The notes: generated by a model not told the origin, from the sequence alone. DNA of 64,000 nt from Comamonas resistens (GCF_030064165.1 NZ_CP125947.1:186001-250000), one strand, 5' to 3'. Numbered from the stretch's first letter, positions 18,591 through 28,164 are shown. Translations and numbers: made by a program.

Positions 18591-20309
18591 ATGAACGCCA
18601 ACGACGCCATCCTCCAAGCCGCAGCCGATCCCCGCTACGACGCCAGTCGCGTCATCCGCGCTCCCCACGGCAGCCAGCTGCATTGCAAGAACTGGCTGGC
18701 CGAGGCCGCCTACCGCATGCTGCAGAACAACCTGGACCCCGATGTGGCCGAGAACCCCAAGGCCCTGGTGGTCTACGGGGGCATCGGCCGCGCGGCGCGC
18801 AACTGGGAATGCTTTGACGAAATCCTGGCCCAGCTCAAGAAGCTGGAGGCCGACGAGTCGCTGCTGATCCAGTCGGGCAAGCCCGTGGGCGTGTTCAAGA
18901 CCCATCCCGACGCACCGCGCGTGCTGCTGGCCAACTCCAACCTGGTGCCCAAGTGGGCCACCTGGGAGAAGTTCAACGAGCTGGACCAGAAGGGCCTGTT
19001 CATGTACGGCCAGATGACGGCCGGCAGCTGGATCTACATCGGCAGCCAGGGCATCGTGCAAGGCACCTTCGAGACCTTTGTCGAGGCCGGCCGCCAGCAC
19101 TACAACAACGACCTGACCGGCAAGTGGATTCTCACGGCCGGCCTGGGCGGCATGGGCGGCGCCCAGCCCCTGGCCGCCACCTTGGCCGGCGCTTGCTCGC
19201 TGAACATCGAGTGCAAGCAGAGCAGCATCGACTTCCGCCTGCGCACCCGCTATGTGGACAAGCAGGCCAAGGACATCGACGACGCGCTGGCCCTGATCAA
19301 GCACCACACCGAAAAGGGCGAGGCCGTCTCCATCGCCCTGCTGGGCAATGCGGCCGAAATCCTGCCCGAGCTGGTCAAGCGCGCCAAGGCCGGCGGCCCT
19401 CGCCCCGACATTGTGACCGACCAGACCTCGGCCCACGACCTGATCAACGGCTACCTGCCCGTGGGCTGGACCGTGGCGCAGTGGGAAGCCGCTGCCGCCG
19501 ACCCCGGCCAGCATGCGCGCCTGAGCAAGGCCGCCGCCCAGGGCTGCGCCCAGCATGTGCAAGCCATGCTGGACTTCCAGGCCATGGGCATCCCCACGGT
19601 GGACTACGGCAACAACATCCGCCAGGTGGCGTTCGACGAAGGCGTGAAGAACGCCTTCGACTTCCCCGGCTTCGTGCCCGCCTATATCCGCCCGCTGTTC
19701 TGCGAGGGCAAGGGCCCGTTCCGCTGGGTAGCGCTGTCGGGCGATCCCGAGGACATCTACAAGACCGACGCCAAGATCAAGGAGCTGTTCCCCGAGAACA
19801 AGCATACCCACCGCTGGCTGGACATGGCGCGTGAGCGCATCGCCTTCCAGGGCCTGCCCTCGCGCATCTGCTGGCTGGGCCTGGGCGAGCGCCACAAGGC
19901 GGCCCTGGCCTTCAACGAGATGGTCAAGAACGGCGAGCTCAAGGCCCCCATCGTCATCGGTCGCGACCACCTGGACTGCGGCTCCGTGGCCAGCCCCAAC
20001 CGCGAAACCGAAGCCATGAAGGACGGCACCGACGCCGTCTCCGACTGGCCGCTGCTCAACGCCCTGTTGAACACGGCGGGCGGCGCGACCTGGGTCAGCC
20101 TGCACCATGGCGGCGGCGTGGGCATGGGCTACTCCCAGCATGCGGGCGTGGTCATCGTGGCCGACGGCACCGACGAAGCCGCCAAGCGCCTGGGCCGCGT
20201 GCTGTGGAACGACCCGGCCACGGGCGTGATGCGCCATGCGGATGCGGGCTACGAGATTGCCGTGGAGGCGTCCAAGCGCCATGGGCTGAACTTGCCGATG
20301 GTGAAGTAA
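18591..20309 (+). CDS. hutU: Urocanate hydratase
   Basis: A 572-residue urocanase that hydrates urocanate to imidazolonepropionate using a tightly bound NAD+ as electrophile. Conserved parts include [11 protein letters not shown] near the N-terminus, the NAD-binding [14 protein letters not shown] region (about residues 178-191), the [14 protein letters not shown] segment, and the [16 protein letters not shown] loop near the C-terminus. The ATG at 18591 is chosen because AAGGA stands seven bases before it; an ATG at 18576 lacks a ribosome binding site. It follows the NCS1 permease by 46 bases. Confidence 0.97.
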   Translation: MNANDAILQAAADPRYDASRVIRAPHGSQLHCKNWLAEAAYRMLQNNLDPDVAENPKALVVYGGIGRAARNWECFDEILAQLKKLEADESLLIQSGKPVGVFKTHPDAPRVLLANSNLVPKWATWEKFNELDQKGLFMYGQMTAGSWIYIGSQGIVQGTFETFVEAGRQHYNNDLTGKWILTAGLGGMGGAQPLAATLAGACSLNIECKQSSIDFRLRTRYVDKQAKDIDDALALIKHHTEKGEAVSIALLGNAAEILPELVKRAKAGGPRPDIVTDQTSAHDLINGYLPVGWTVAQWEAAAADPGQHARLSKAAAQGCAQHVQAMLDFQAMGIPTVDYGNNIRQVAFDEGVKNAFDFPGFVPAYIRPLFCEGKGPFRWVALSGDPEDIYKTDAKIKELFPENKHTHRWLDMARERIAFQGLPSRICWLGLGERHKAALAFNEMVKNGELKAPIVIGRDHLDCGSVASPNRETEAMKDGTDAVSDWPLLNALLNTAGGATWVSLHHGGGVGMGYSQHAGVVIVADGTDEAAKRLGRVLWNDPATGVMRHADAGYEIAVEASKRHGLNLPMVK

Positions 20310-20311
20310 TC

Positions 20312-20415
20312 ACCCCCTGAGGCGCTGCGCGCCTTCCCCCCTCTCTCTACGCGCTGCGCGCTAGGGGAGGGGGACGGTGCCTTCGCCGCGAGACGGCTCT
20401 TGCTCGGCACCTCTG
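20312..20415 (-). repeat. GC-rich intergenic repeat, copy B (inverted)
   Basis: Read on the minus strand it gives GCCGAGCAAGAGCCG, CTCGCGGCGAAGGC, CCGTCCCCCTC, then GGAAGGCGCGCAGCGCC and TCAGGGGG. This matches copies at 16122 and 59934, with an extra insert of about 30 bases in the middle. It lies between hutU and hutD and may act as a partial terminator or RNA-stability element. Confidence 0.7.
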
Positions 20416-20452
20416 AGTTGGGGCGCGCCAGTTTTTACGGATATCTACCCTC

Positions 20453-21019
20453 ATGCAACGCTTTGACCTGAACCAGATTGCGCCCAGCCCGTGGAAGAAC
20501 GGGGGCGGCAGCACGCGCGAGATCGTGTGTTTTCCGCCTGGAGCAGGCATGGACAGCTTTGCTTGGCGCATCAGCGTGGCGATGATTTCCCAGGCGGGGC
20601 CGTTTTCGGCATTTCCGGGCATAGACCGGCAGATCATGCTGCTGGACGGCGACGGGGTGCAGTTGGTCAGCGCCGCGGCGGGCATAGACCATGCGCTGCA
20701 GCAGCGCTGGCAGCCGTTTGCGTTTTCTGGCGATGTGGCGCTGGACTGCAGCCTGCTGGGCGGCACGTCCACCGACTTCAACGTCATGACGCGGCGCGGC
20801 CAGTGGTCGGCCGAGGTGAGCATTCATGACGCCGCGGTACGGCCGGGTCGCAGTGCCGCGGGCCTTTGCCTGGTGCTGCAGGGCGGCTTTGTCCAGGGCC
20901 GGACCCTGCTGCAGGCCGGCCAGGGCCTGTGGTGGGACGCTGCCGAGGATGCCGAGCCTTTGCTGCCTCATGATGCACACAGCCGGCTGGTGCTGGTGAG
21001 CCTGCACCAGGCCGCATAG
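20453..21019 (+). CDS. hutD: HutD/Ves family protein
   Basis: A 188-residue cupin-like protein of the HutD/Ves family, recognised by PSPWKNGGGSTREI near the N-terminus (about residues 11-24) and by IDRQIMLLDGDG. In Pseudomonas, HutD is thought to limit hut expression by sensing an intermediate; its biochemical activity is not settled. It is separated from hutU by repeat copy B and from hutI by a 128-base gap containing a long inverted repeat, so its expression may be uncoupled from both. Confidence 0.9.
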   Translation: MQRFDLNQIAPSPWKNGGGSTREIVCFPPGAGMDSFAWRISVAMISQAGPFSAFPGIDRQIMLLDGDGVQLVSAAAGIDHALQQRWQPFAFSGDVALDCSLLGGTSTDFNVMTRRGQWSAEVSIHDAAVRPGRSAAGLCLVLQGGFVQGRTLLQAGQGLWWDAAEDAEPLLPHDAHSRLVLVSLHQAA

Positions 21020-21036
21020 GCTGCTATTCAAAAAAG

Positions 21037-21112
21037 AGCTTCCGGCGCTAGGTACATAGGTCATTGGATATGAAATCCTTCTGAAACCAATGCACAACCA
21101 GCGCTGGAAGCT
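21037..21112. repeat. Nested inverted repeat between hutD and hutI
   Basis: AGCTTCCGGCGCT (21037-21049) pairs with AGCGCTGGAAGCT (21100-21112) at 12 of 13 positions. Inside the 50-base loop CATTGG (21062-21067) pairs with CCAATG (21087-21092). The arms resemble the dispersed AGCGCT hairpin family of this window, but the loop is far longer than in the other copies. Confidence 0.6.
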
Positions 21113-21147
21113 ATCGAATCAGAGAATCATTCAAAGGAACCCATGCC

Positions 21148-22410
21148 ATGACGCAAGCCGCAAAGCCTCACACTTCCGCCGACGGGCGCTGGCTCAATCT
21201 GCGTCTGGCGCCCGAGTTGTTCGCGGCCGATGTGCCGCTGGCCGATGGGCAGCCGGCCTGCATCGTGGTGCAGCAGGGCCGCATCGTCTGGGTGGGTCCG
21301 CAGGACCAGGTTCCCGCCGTCTACGCCGGCCTGCCCGCCCATGACGGCGGCGCACGCCTGGCCACGCCGGGCCTCGTCGACTGCCATACCCACCTGGTCT
21401 ATGGCGGCGAGCGCGCCAACGAATTCGCCATGCGCCTGGCCGGCGCCACTTACGAGGAAGTGGCCAGGGCCGGCGGCGGCATCGTCTCCAGCGTCAAGGC
21501 CACGCGCGAAGCTTCCGAGGAAGAGCTGATCGCCCAGGCCTTGCCGCGCCTGGATCAGCTGCTGGCCGAGGGCGTGACCGCCATCGAGATCAAATCGGGC
21601 TACGGCCTGTCACTGGAGCACGAGCGCAAGCAGCTGCGCGTGGCGCGCCGCCTCGCCGAGCTGCGCGGCGTGACCGTGCGCACCACCTTTCTCGGCGCCC
21701 ATGCGCTGCCGCCCGAGTACGCGGGCAAACCTCAAGGAAGCCAGGACTACATCGACCTAGTCTGCCGCGACATCATGCCCGCGCTGGCTGCCGAAGGCCT
21801 GATCGACGCCGTGGACGTGTTCTGCGAGCGCATCGCGTTTTCGCTGGCCGAGACCGAACAGGTCTTTCAGGCCGCACAGGCGCTGGGCTTGCCCGTGAAG
21901 CTGCATGCCGAGCAGCTGTCGAACATGGAAGGCGCGGCGCTGGCCGCGCGCTATGGCGCTCTGTCCTGCGACCATATCGAGCATCTGTCCGAGAACGGCA
22001 TCGCCGCCATGCGGGATGCGGGCACCGTGGCCGTGCTGCTGCCCGGCGCCTTCTACACGCTGCGCGACACAAAGCTGCCGCCTATCGACGGTTTGAGGGC
22101 CGCCAAGGTCCCCATGGCCGTTTCCACGGATCACAATCCAGGTACCTCCCCGGCTCTGAGCCTGCTGCTCATGGCCAATATGGCTTGCACGCTGTTCAGG
22201 CTCACGGTGCCCGAGGCCCTGGCCGGCATTACCCGCCATGCGGCGCTGGCCCTGGGCCTGCAGCACGAGCAGGGCCTGATCGCCGCGGGCCGGCCTGCCA
22301 ACTTCGTGCTGTGGCCGGTGCGCCATGCGGCCGAGCTGGCCTACTGGTTCGGCTACAAGCCCGATTGCACCGTGGTGCGCCAGGGCCGGATCGCCCGGAC
22401 CGGCGGCTGA
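21148..22410 (+). CDS. hutI: Imidazolonepropionase
   Basis: A 420-residue amidohydrolase that opens imidazolonepropionate to N-formimino-L-glutamate. Metal-site motifs are [15 protein letters not shown] (about residues 76-90), the KLHAEQ His, the CDHIEHL His and the [11 protein letters not shown]sp/His. [14 protein letters not shown] is typical of the family. The ATG at 21148 has AAAGGA upstream. It precedes the FAD-linked dehydrogenase gene by 26 bases on the same strand. Confidence 0.96.
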   Translation: MTQAAKPHTSADGRWLNLRLAPELFAADVPLADGQPACIVVQQGRIVWVGPQDQVPAVYAGLPAHDGGARLATPGLVDCHTHLVYGGERANEFAMRLAGATYEEVARAGGGIVSSVKATREASEEELIAQALPRLDQLLAEGVTAIEIKSGYGLSLEHERKQLRVARRLAELRGVTVRTTFLGAHALPPEYAGKPQGSQDYIDLVCRDIMPALAAEGLIDAVDVFCERIAFSLAETEQVFQAAQALGLPVKLHAEQLSNMEGAALAARYGALSCDHIEHLSENGIAAMRDAGTVAVLLPGAFYTLRDTKLPPIDGLRAAKVPMAVSTDHNPGTSPALSLLLMANMACTLFRLTVPEALAGITRHAALALGLQHEQGLIAAGRPANFVLWPVRHAAELAYWFGYKPDCTVVRQGRIARTGG

Positions 22411-22436
22411 GCACGGGGAGCCTGAAAGGCTAGCCG

Positions 22437-23822
22437 ATGTCACACGAAAAATTTCTCGATGAACTGATTTCCACCCTGGGTGCCGACGTGGCGCAGCGCG
22501 GCGCCGACGTGCCCGAGCGCTACCACACGGACTGGAGCGGCACGCCGCCGCAACGCCCCCTGGCGCTGGTGCGTCCGCGCAGCACGCAGGAGGTCAGCGC
22601 GGTGCTGCGCCTGTGCACGGCCCACAAGGTGGCCGTCGTGCCCCAGGGCGGGCTCACGGGCCTGGCCGGCGCCGCCGTGCCCAGCCAGGGCGCCATTGCC
22701 CTGTCGCTGGAGCGCATGAATACCATCGAGAGCACCGACACCCGCGCCGGCCTGATGCAGGTGCAGGCCGGCGTCACGCTGCAGGCCGTGCAGGAAGCGG
22801 CCGTGGCCGTAGGCATGGTCTTCGGCGTGGACCTGGGCGCGCGCGGCAGCTGCCAGATCGGCGGCAATGTCGCCACCAATGCGGGCGGCAACGGCGTGCT
22901 GCAGCACGGCATGATGCGCGAGCAGGTGCTGGGCCTGGAGGCGGTGCTGGCCGACGGCACGGTGCTGCCCATGCTGCGGCCCATGATCAAGAACAACACG
23001 GGCTACGACCTCAAGCAGTTCTTCATCGGTGCCGAGGGCACGCTGGGCGTGGTTACGCGCGTGCTGCTGCGTCTGCGCCCCGCGCCCCAGGCCACGGCCA
23101 CCACGCTGGTGGCCATGCCCGATTTCGACGCGGCCCTGGCCGTACTCAAGCGCATGCAATCGCGCTTCGGCAACAGCGTGGCGGCCTACGAGCTGATGTG
23201 GGACAGCTTTGTGCAGGCTTCGCTGTCCTGGCTCAAGCTCAGTGCGCCGTTCGCCGAACGCCATCCGCTGCTGGCGCTGATCAATGTGGACGGCAAGAAC
23301 GAATCCCAGCTGCAGGGCGACGTGCAGCAGGTGCTCGAGGAAGCCATGGAGGCCGGCGAAGTGCTGGACGCCATCGTTGCCCAGTCCGTGGCCCAGGCGC
23401 AGACGCTGTGGAAGCTGCGCGAGGCGCCGGCCGAGCTCAACAACAATATGCATCCGGCCATCAACTTCGACGTGAGCCTGCCTCAGGCCGACATCGGCCG
23501 GTTTGCCCAGGCCTGCGAAGCCGCGTTCAGCGCGCGCTGGCCGGCCAAGCATGCGCTGTACTTCGGCCATGTGGGCGACGGCAATCTGCACGTCTCGGTG
23601 GACGGCAAGACCGTGGGCGGTGAATGCAATGCCGTGGAAGCCGAGCTCTACCGCCTGGTGGGCGAATTCCAGGGCAGCGTCTCGGCCGAGCACGGCATAG
23701 GCCTGCACAAAAAGCCCTATCTGCAAGCCAGCCGCACGCCGCAGGAACTGGCCGTGATGCGCTCCATCAAGCAGGCGCTGGACCCTTTGGGCCTGATGAA
23801 TCCAGGAAAGGTTTTCGACTGA
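22437..23822 (+). CDS. FAD-binding 2-hydroxyacid dehydrogenase (GlcD/D-lactate dehydrogenase family)
   Basis: A 461-residue flavoprotein with an N-terminal FAD-binding PCMH domain (VVPQGGLTGLAGAAVP and GGNVATNAGGNGVLQHGMMRE, about residues 63-165) and a C-terminal FAD-oxidase domain (YFGHVGDGNLHVSV and SAEHGIGLHKKPYL). Relatives oxidise D-lactate, D-2-hydroxyglutarate or glycolate and pass electrons to a quinone, cytochrome or partner protein. It is unusual in a hut operon. The next gene, overlapping by one base, is an aminotransferase acting on histidine-like compounds, so oxidation of imidazole-lactate to imidazole-pyruvate is an attractive guess. D-2-hydroxyglutarate or lactate remain alternatives. 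Confidence 0.85.
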   Translation: MSHEKFLDELISTLGADVAQRGADVPERYHTDWSGTPPQRPLALVRPRSTQEVSAVLRLCTAHKVAVVPQGGLTGLAGAAVPSQGAIALSLERMNTIESTDTRAGLMQVQAGVTLQAVQEAAVAVGMVFGVDLGARGSCQIGGNVATNAGGNGVLQHGMMREQVLGLEAVLADGTVLPMLRPMIKNNTGYDLKQFFIGAEGTLGVVTRVLLRLRPAPQATATTLVAMPDFDAALAVLKRMQSRFGNSVAAYELMWDSFVQASLSWLKLSAPFAERHPLLALINVDGKNESQLQGDVQQVLEEAMEAGEVLDAIVAQSVAQAQTLWKLREAPAELNNNMHPAINFDVSLPQADIGRFAQACEAAFSARWPAKHALYFGHVGDGNLHVSVDGKTVGGECNAVEAELYRLVGEFQGSVSAEHGIGLHKKPYLQASRTPQELAVMRSIKQALDPLGLMNPGKVFD

Positions 23823-24976
23823 TGACTGACTCTCCGATCGCCACGCTGGCGCGCCCCGAAGCGCGTCCTTTGCCCGCCTACAACGCAGGCCTGTCCAACG
23901 AGGCCGTGCGCGCGCGCTACGGCGTCACCGACATCGCGCGCCTGGCCAGCAACGAAAACCCGTTCGGCGTCAGCCCCGCCGTGCGCCAGGCCCTGGCCGG
24001 CGTGGCCGACGCTGTGGGCAACTACCCCGATGCCCATTGCACGGCGCTGCGCCAGGCGATTGCCGAGCGCAGCGGCATGGCCGCCGACCGCCTGGTGTTC
24101 GGCAACGGCTCGGAAGACCTGATCAAGATCCTCTGCGAGGTGTTTCTCTCGCCCGGCGATCTGGTCGTGACCCAGCGCCCCGTGTTCGGCCTGCACGAGA
24201 TCTACCCGCGCATGATGGGCGCCCAGGTGGAGCTGCTCGAGCTCGACGCCGAACTGGGCTTCGACATCGACGCCTGGTGCGCGGCCATGGCCAAGGCGCC
24301 CAAGATCGCCTTTTTGCCCAACCCGTCCAACCCCGTGGGCTGCATGATGGACGTGGCGCAGTTCGCGCGCGTGCTGGAGGCCACGCCCGGCAGCACCATC
24401 CTGGTGGTGGACGAGGCCTATTACGAATACGCGCTGCATGACGAGGACTACCCCGACGTGCTGGCCATGCTGGCCGCACGCCAGGGCCCGTGGATCGTGC
24501 TGCGCACCTTCTCCAAGGCCTGGGGCCTGGCAGGCCTGCGCGTGGGCTATGGCATGGCCGACAGCGCCGCTTTCGTGCAACTGCTGGACAAGGTGCGTTC
24601 GCCCTTCAACGTGAACCTGGCGGCCCAGCGCGCGGCGCTGGCAGCCTGGAGCGATCCCACGCACATGCGCTCGGGCGTCGCGACCACGGTGGCGCTGCGC
24701 GAGGCCTTGCGCCACGAGCTGAAGGCCCTGGCCGCGCCCGGCGGACCGCTGCAGGGCCTGCGCATCGCGCCTTCGGTGGCCAATTTCCTGTTCCTCGACA
24801 TAGGCCGTCCCAACGGCCCCGTGACCGAGGCGCTGCTGCGGCGCGGCGTGATCATCAAGCCCTGGAAGGAGCCGGGTTTCGAGCATTTCCTGCGCGTCTC
24901 CATAGGCACCGAGCAGGACAACGCGCGCTTTGTCCAGGCCCTGCTCGTGGCGATGGCCGAGCCCGTCGCCGTCTGA
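23822..24976 (+). CDS. Histidinol-phosphate-type aminotransferase (candidate histidine aminotransferase)
   Basis: A 384-residue class I/II PLP aminotransferase of the HisC branch. The Schiff-base Lys is about residue 232 in TFSKAWGLAGLRVGY. Other marks are RLASNENPFG (residues 40-49), the FLPNPSNPVG segment and VDEAYYEY, the PLP-ring Asp/Tyr region. Start ATG overlaps the dehydrogenase stop by one base (TGATG), so the two are coupled. HisC normally makes histidinol phosphate in biosynthesis, but here no biosynthetic his gene is near and the gene sits inside a catabolic hut operon. Interconversion of histidine and imidazole-pyruvate is the likely role; aromatic amino acids are possible. Confidence 0.85.
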   Translation: MTDSPIATLARPEARPLPAYNAGLSNEAVRARYGVTDIARLASNENPFGVSPAVRQALAGVADAVGNYPDAHCTALRQAIAERSGMAADRLVFGNGSEDLIKILCEVFLSPGDLVVTQRPVFGLHEIYPRMMGAQVELLELDAELGFDIDAWCAAMAKAPKIAFLPNPSNPVGCMMDVAQFARVLEATPGSTILVVDEAYYEYALHDEDYPDVLAMLAARQGPWIVLRTFSKAWGLAGLRVGYGMADSAAFVQLLDKVRSPFNVNLAAQRAALAAWSDPTHMRSGVATTVALREALRHELKALAAPGGPLQGLRIAPSVANFLFLDIGRPNGPVTEALLRRGVIIKPWKEPGFEHFLRVSIGTEQDNARFVQALLVAMAEPVAV

Positions 24977-25005
24977 TTTTCACCGCACTCTTTGAGCTGA
25001 CTGCC

Positions 25006-26442
25006 ATGACCGCACCCTCTCTCGCCCCACGTACCTTGTTTGCCGCAGATGCCTTGCTGCCCGCGGGCTGGGCGCGCAATGTCCTGCTGAGCTGGGATGA
25101 AAAAGGCCGCCTGACCGAGGTACTCACCGATGTGGATCTGCAAAGCGGCGAGGCTGGCGAGGCCGAGGATGCGATCCGTGCCGCAGGCCCTGTGATTCCC
25201 GGCATGCCCAATCTGCACTCGCACGCCTTCCAGCGCGCGTTCGGCGGGCTGACCGAGTTCCGCGGCCAGGCGCAGGACAGCTTCTGGAGCTGGCGCAATC
25301 TGATGTACGGCTTTGCCAACCGCATGACGCCCGAGGCGCTGGAAGCGATCGCGACCTGGCTGTATCTGGAGATGCTGGAGGCCGGCTATACCTCGGTCTG
25401 CGAGTTCCACTATGTGCACCACGATGTGGGCGGCAAGCCCTATGCCGACGACGCCACGCTGTCGCTGGCCCTGTTGCGCGCGGCCGAGAAGACCGGCATC
25501 GTCATGACGCTGCTGCCCGTGCTCTACCAGACCAGCGGCTTCGGCGGCAAGCCGCCGCGCGAGGATCAGGCCCGCTTCATCCGCAGCACGGACAATATGC
25601 TCTCTTTGTTGCAGCGCCTGACGCCCGCCACACAAGCGCAGAACGCTGTTCTGGGTCTGGCCCCGCACTCGCTGCGCGCCGTACCGCCCGACAGCCTGAA
25701 GGCCGCCGTGGCCGGTCTGCACGCCATGCTGCCCCAGGCGCCCGTGCACATCCATATTGCCGAACAGACCCAGGAGGTCGATGACTGCCTGGCCTGGAGC
25801 GGCCAGCGCCCCGTGCAATGGCTGATGGAGCATGCTCCCGTGGACCCGCGCTGGTGCCTGATCCACGCCACCCATATGAAGCCCGAGGAGTACGCGAGCG
25901 CCGCCAGGAGCGGCGCCGTGGCCGGCATCTGCCCCACGACCGAGGCCAATCTGGGCGACGGCATCTTCGACATGCCGCTGTGGCTGCAGCATGGCGGCCG
26001 CTGGGGCGTGGGCTCGGACAGCCACGCCACGGTGAACGCGGCCGAGGAACTGCTGATGCTGGAATACAGCCAGCGCCTGCACCTGCGCCAGCGCAATGTG
26101 CTGGGCGGCGGGCTGCAGCCTCAGGTGGCGACCTCCATGACGCTGCAGGCCGTGGCCGGCGGCGCCCAGGCCTCGGGCCGCGTGGCACGGGGTGAAGTGG
26201 CCGGCCTCGTCGTGGGTCGACAGGCCGACTTCGTCGTGCTGAACGCCGAGCATGTGGCGCTGGCCGGCCTGCCGGCCGACAGCGCCCATGCAAGCCATGT
26301 GTTTGCCAGCCATCGCACGTCGGCCATTGCCGACGTCTGGGTCAATGGCCGCCTGCGCGTGAGCCAGGGCCGGCACAATGGCCATGAAGCCGCCAAACAG
26401 GCCTTCACCAAGGCACGCAGCCAGTTGCTGCGGGCCGCCTGA
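25006..26442 (+). CDS. hutF: Formimidoylglutamate deiminase
   Basis: A 478-residue amidohydrolase that converts N-formimino-L-glutamate to N-formyl-L-glutamate and ammonia. The metal motifs are PGMPNLHSHAFQRA (about residues 64-77), HIHIAEQ, LIHATHM and GSDSHATVN. Its presence, with HutG next, defines the five-step hut route rather than the four-step formiminoglutamase route. ATG at 25006 begins 29 bases after the aminotransferase stop. Confidence 0.95.
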   Translation: MTAPSLAPRTLFAADALLPAGWARNVLLSWDEKGRLTEVLTDVDLQSGEAGEAEDAIRAAGPVIPGMPNLHSHAFQRAFGGLTEFRGQAQDSFWSWRNLMYGFANRMTPEALEAIATWLYLEMLEAGYTSVCEFHYVHHDVGGKPYADDATLSLALLRAAEKTGIVMTLLPVLYQTSGFGGKPPREDQARFIRSTDNMLSLLQRLTPATQAQNAVLGLAPHSLRAVPPDSLKAAVAGLHAMLPQAPVHIHIAEQTQEVDDCLAWSGQRPVQWLMEHAPVDPRWCLIHATHMKPEEYASAARSGAVAGICPTTEANLGDGIFDMPLWLQHGGRWGVGSDSHATVNAAEELLMLEYSQRLHLRQRNVLGGGLQPQVATSMTLQAVAGGAQASGRVARGEVAGLVVGRQADFVVLNAEHVALAGLPADSAHASHVFASHRTSAIADVWVNGRLRVSQGRHNGHEAAKQAFTKARSQLLRAA

Positions 26443-26466
26443 TTTTTCGAGAAAGACGCTCCTCCC

Positions 26467-27282
26467 ATGAGCCCATCCATCCCCCCCTTCATCTTCCACC
26501 AGGGCACGGCACCGCTGCTGATCTCCATGCCTCATACCGGCACCCATGTGCCGGCCGACATTGCCGCCAAGCTCACGCCCGAGGGCCGCGAGGTCCATGA
26601 CACGGACTGGCACATGCCCGCGCTCTATGACTTCGCCAAGGCGCTGGGCGCCTCCATCCTAGTAGCCACGCATTCGCGCTATGTGATCGACCTTAACCGT
26701 CCGCCCGATGGCGCCAGCCTCTATCCGGGCCAGAGCGTCACGGGCCTGTGCCCGGTAGACACTTTCGACGACACGCCGCTGTACGCCAGCAAGGCGGACG
26801 AGCCGGACGACGCCGAGATCGCGCGTCGCCGCGAGGCCTGGTGGCAGCCCTACCACGGCCAGCTGCGCGCCGAGCTGGATCGCATCAAGAGCGTGCACGG
26901 TACGGCCATGCTGTGGGACGCGCACAGCATCCGCTCGGTGCTTCCGCGCTTCTTCGAAGGCAAGCTGCCCGACCTGAACCTGGGCACGGCCGACGGCAAG
27001 AGCTGCGACCCCGCGCTGGCCCAGCAGCTGCTGGATATTGCCAGGCAGGCTCCCGGCCACACCAGCGTGCTCAACGGCCGCTTCAAGGGCGGCTACATCA
27101 CGCGCAACTATGGCCAGCCCGAGCAGGGCTTCCACGCCGTGCAGCTCGAAATGACGCAGTCCAGCTACATGCAGGAGCACATGCCCTTCGACTATCTGCC
27201 AGAAGTCGCGGCACGCATCCAGCCCACCATGCAGCGCATGCTGCAGGCCATGCTGGCTTTCGCGCACTCGCGCAAGGCTTGA
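26467..27282 (+). CDS. hutG: N-formylglutamate amidohydrolase
   Basis: A 271-residue zinc-dependent deformylase that releases formate and L-glutamate from N-formylglutamate, the last hut step. Conserved stretches are LLISMPHTGTHVPADI, VHDTDWHMPALYDFA, SRYVIDLNRPPDG, LWDAHSIRSVLPRFF and GGYITRNYGQPEQGFHAVQLEM. It begins 24 bases after hutF and is the last recognisable hut gene. The following gene has a quite different base composition. Confidence 0.95.
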   Translation: MSPSIPPFIFHQGTAPLLISMPHTGTHVPADIAAKLTPEGREVHDTDWHMPALYDFAKALGASILVATHSRYVIDLNRPPDGASLYPGQSVTGLCPVDTFDDTPLYASKADEPDDAEIARRREAWWQPYHGQLRAELDRIKSVHGTAMLWDAHSIRSVLPRFFEGKLPDLNLGTADGKSCDPALAQQLLDIARQAPGHTSVLNGRFKGGYITRNYGQPEQGFHAVQLEMTQSSYMQEHMPFDYLPEVAARIQPTMQRMLQAMLAFAHSRKA

Positions 27283-27299
27283 GCCGCAAGGGGGCGATC

Positions 27300-27914
27300 A
27301 TGACTTCCCCTTTGCTGACCGCCCCAGTCTGCGCCCTTGAAGCGGTGGACGGAAATGGATATTCCCAAAAATGGAGGTGCAAAAAAATCAAAATATTGGT
27401 TGCTGCAATATTTTGTTTTTCATGCACCCTATCTACCGCTCAAACAGAATTCGATTCCATTGAGTTTGGTGATATTTTTTTGAACAATAAGTCCTTGTAC
27501 ACAAAATTCAACCATCTCAAAAATATCCTCAGCGACAAAGACAACCGAGCAAAGGCTTATCCATCAAAAGATATAAATATTCCTTTCGTGGAATTCAATG
27601 CCAATGAGGTGGTGTACAACGTAGCATCCGAGCATATCGTTTACAACTATTCAGAAGAGAGGCCGAATGATATTTTCGTCACCTACGTGAAACCCAGTAA
27701 AAATTTCAAAATAAGTTTGGGCGGCAACCTTTTTTTGAGAAAAGGTATCAACGTATCTTCATTGAAGATGGCATATCCCAAATCTTATAATATGCATTTA
27801 ACCCATCCTGAAAACAACTTCAGACTGGTGGTAAAAAAGAATCATCAATCTGCTTTTCTGGACCTTGTCTTTAAAGACAATCTTTTTCAGGAAATGTACC
27901 TGACAACGCAATAG
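27300..27914 (+). CDS. Unrecognised AT-rich secreted protein
   Basis: A 204-codon frame, not recognised. The first 20 or so codons are GC-rich like hutG, and then from about 27355 the base composition falls sharply to AT-rich with many A/T third positions until the stop. A signal-peptide-like segment (KKIKILVAAIFCFSCTLSTAQ, about residues 30-50) follows an odd n-region of 30 residues, so the real start may lie inside. GGAGG at about 27373 has no ATG after it in frame. The mature part is rich in Asn, Lys, Phe and Tyr and looks beta-rich. The frame may be a fusion created where foreign DNA joined the end of the hut operon. No function is proposed. Confidence 0.55.
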   Translation: MTSPLLTAPVCALEAVDGNGYSQKWRCKKIKILVAAIFCFSCTLSTAQTEFDSIEFGDIFLNNKSLYTKFNHLKNILSDKDNRAKAYPSKDINIPFVEFNANEVVYNVASEHIVYNYSEERPNDIFVTYVKPSKNFKISLGGNLFLRKGINVSSLKMAYPKSYNMHLTHPENNFRLVVKKNHQSAFLDLVFKDNLFQEMYLTTQ

Positions 27915-27992
27915 GTTTTTCATTCGCAACCGACCCCGATCAAGTGGAGTCAACCGCTGACTTGTCTGTTTTTTGCAAATCCTCTTTGCACA

Positions 27993-28010
27993 AGCCCCGT
28001 TTTTGGGGCT
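27993..28010 (+). terminator. Hairpin after the AT-rich orphan gene
   Basis: AGCCCC (27993-27998) pairs with GGGGCT (28005-28010) around a T-rich loop. A terminator-like stem without a following T-run, about 80 bases after the orphan stop. The rest of 27915-28164 holds no gene I can support. Confidence 0.35.
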
Positions 28011-28164
28011 GTCCAGGCAGTTCAAGTGCACCGCCTGAAAATGGGGCTTCGCAAACGCTTGCCTCCCAGTAACATGGCGCGTAACTTACCGCACCATGCC
28101 CGCTACCACCTCCGCACAGTAACATCTAGCGCTCAGTCAAACTGTCATTGAACGTCTGCTGCCC

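Noticed and set aside
18411..20282. A 623-codon frame antisense to hutU and the permease end
   Set aside because: hutU is certain from its motifs, and the antisense translation is low-complexity His/Ala/Gly sequence without a domain.
22440..23726. Long antisense frame opposite the FAD-linked dehydrogenase
   Set aside because: Shadow of a clear flavoprotein gene; similar antisense frames occur opposite nearly every GC-rich gene here.
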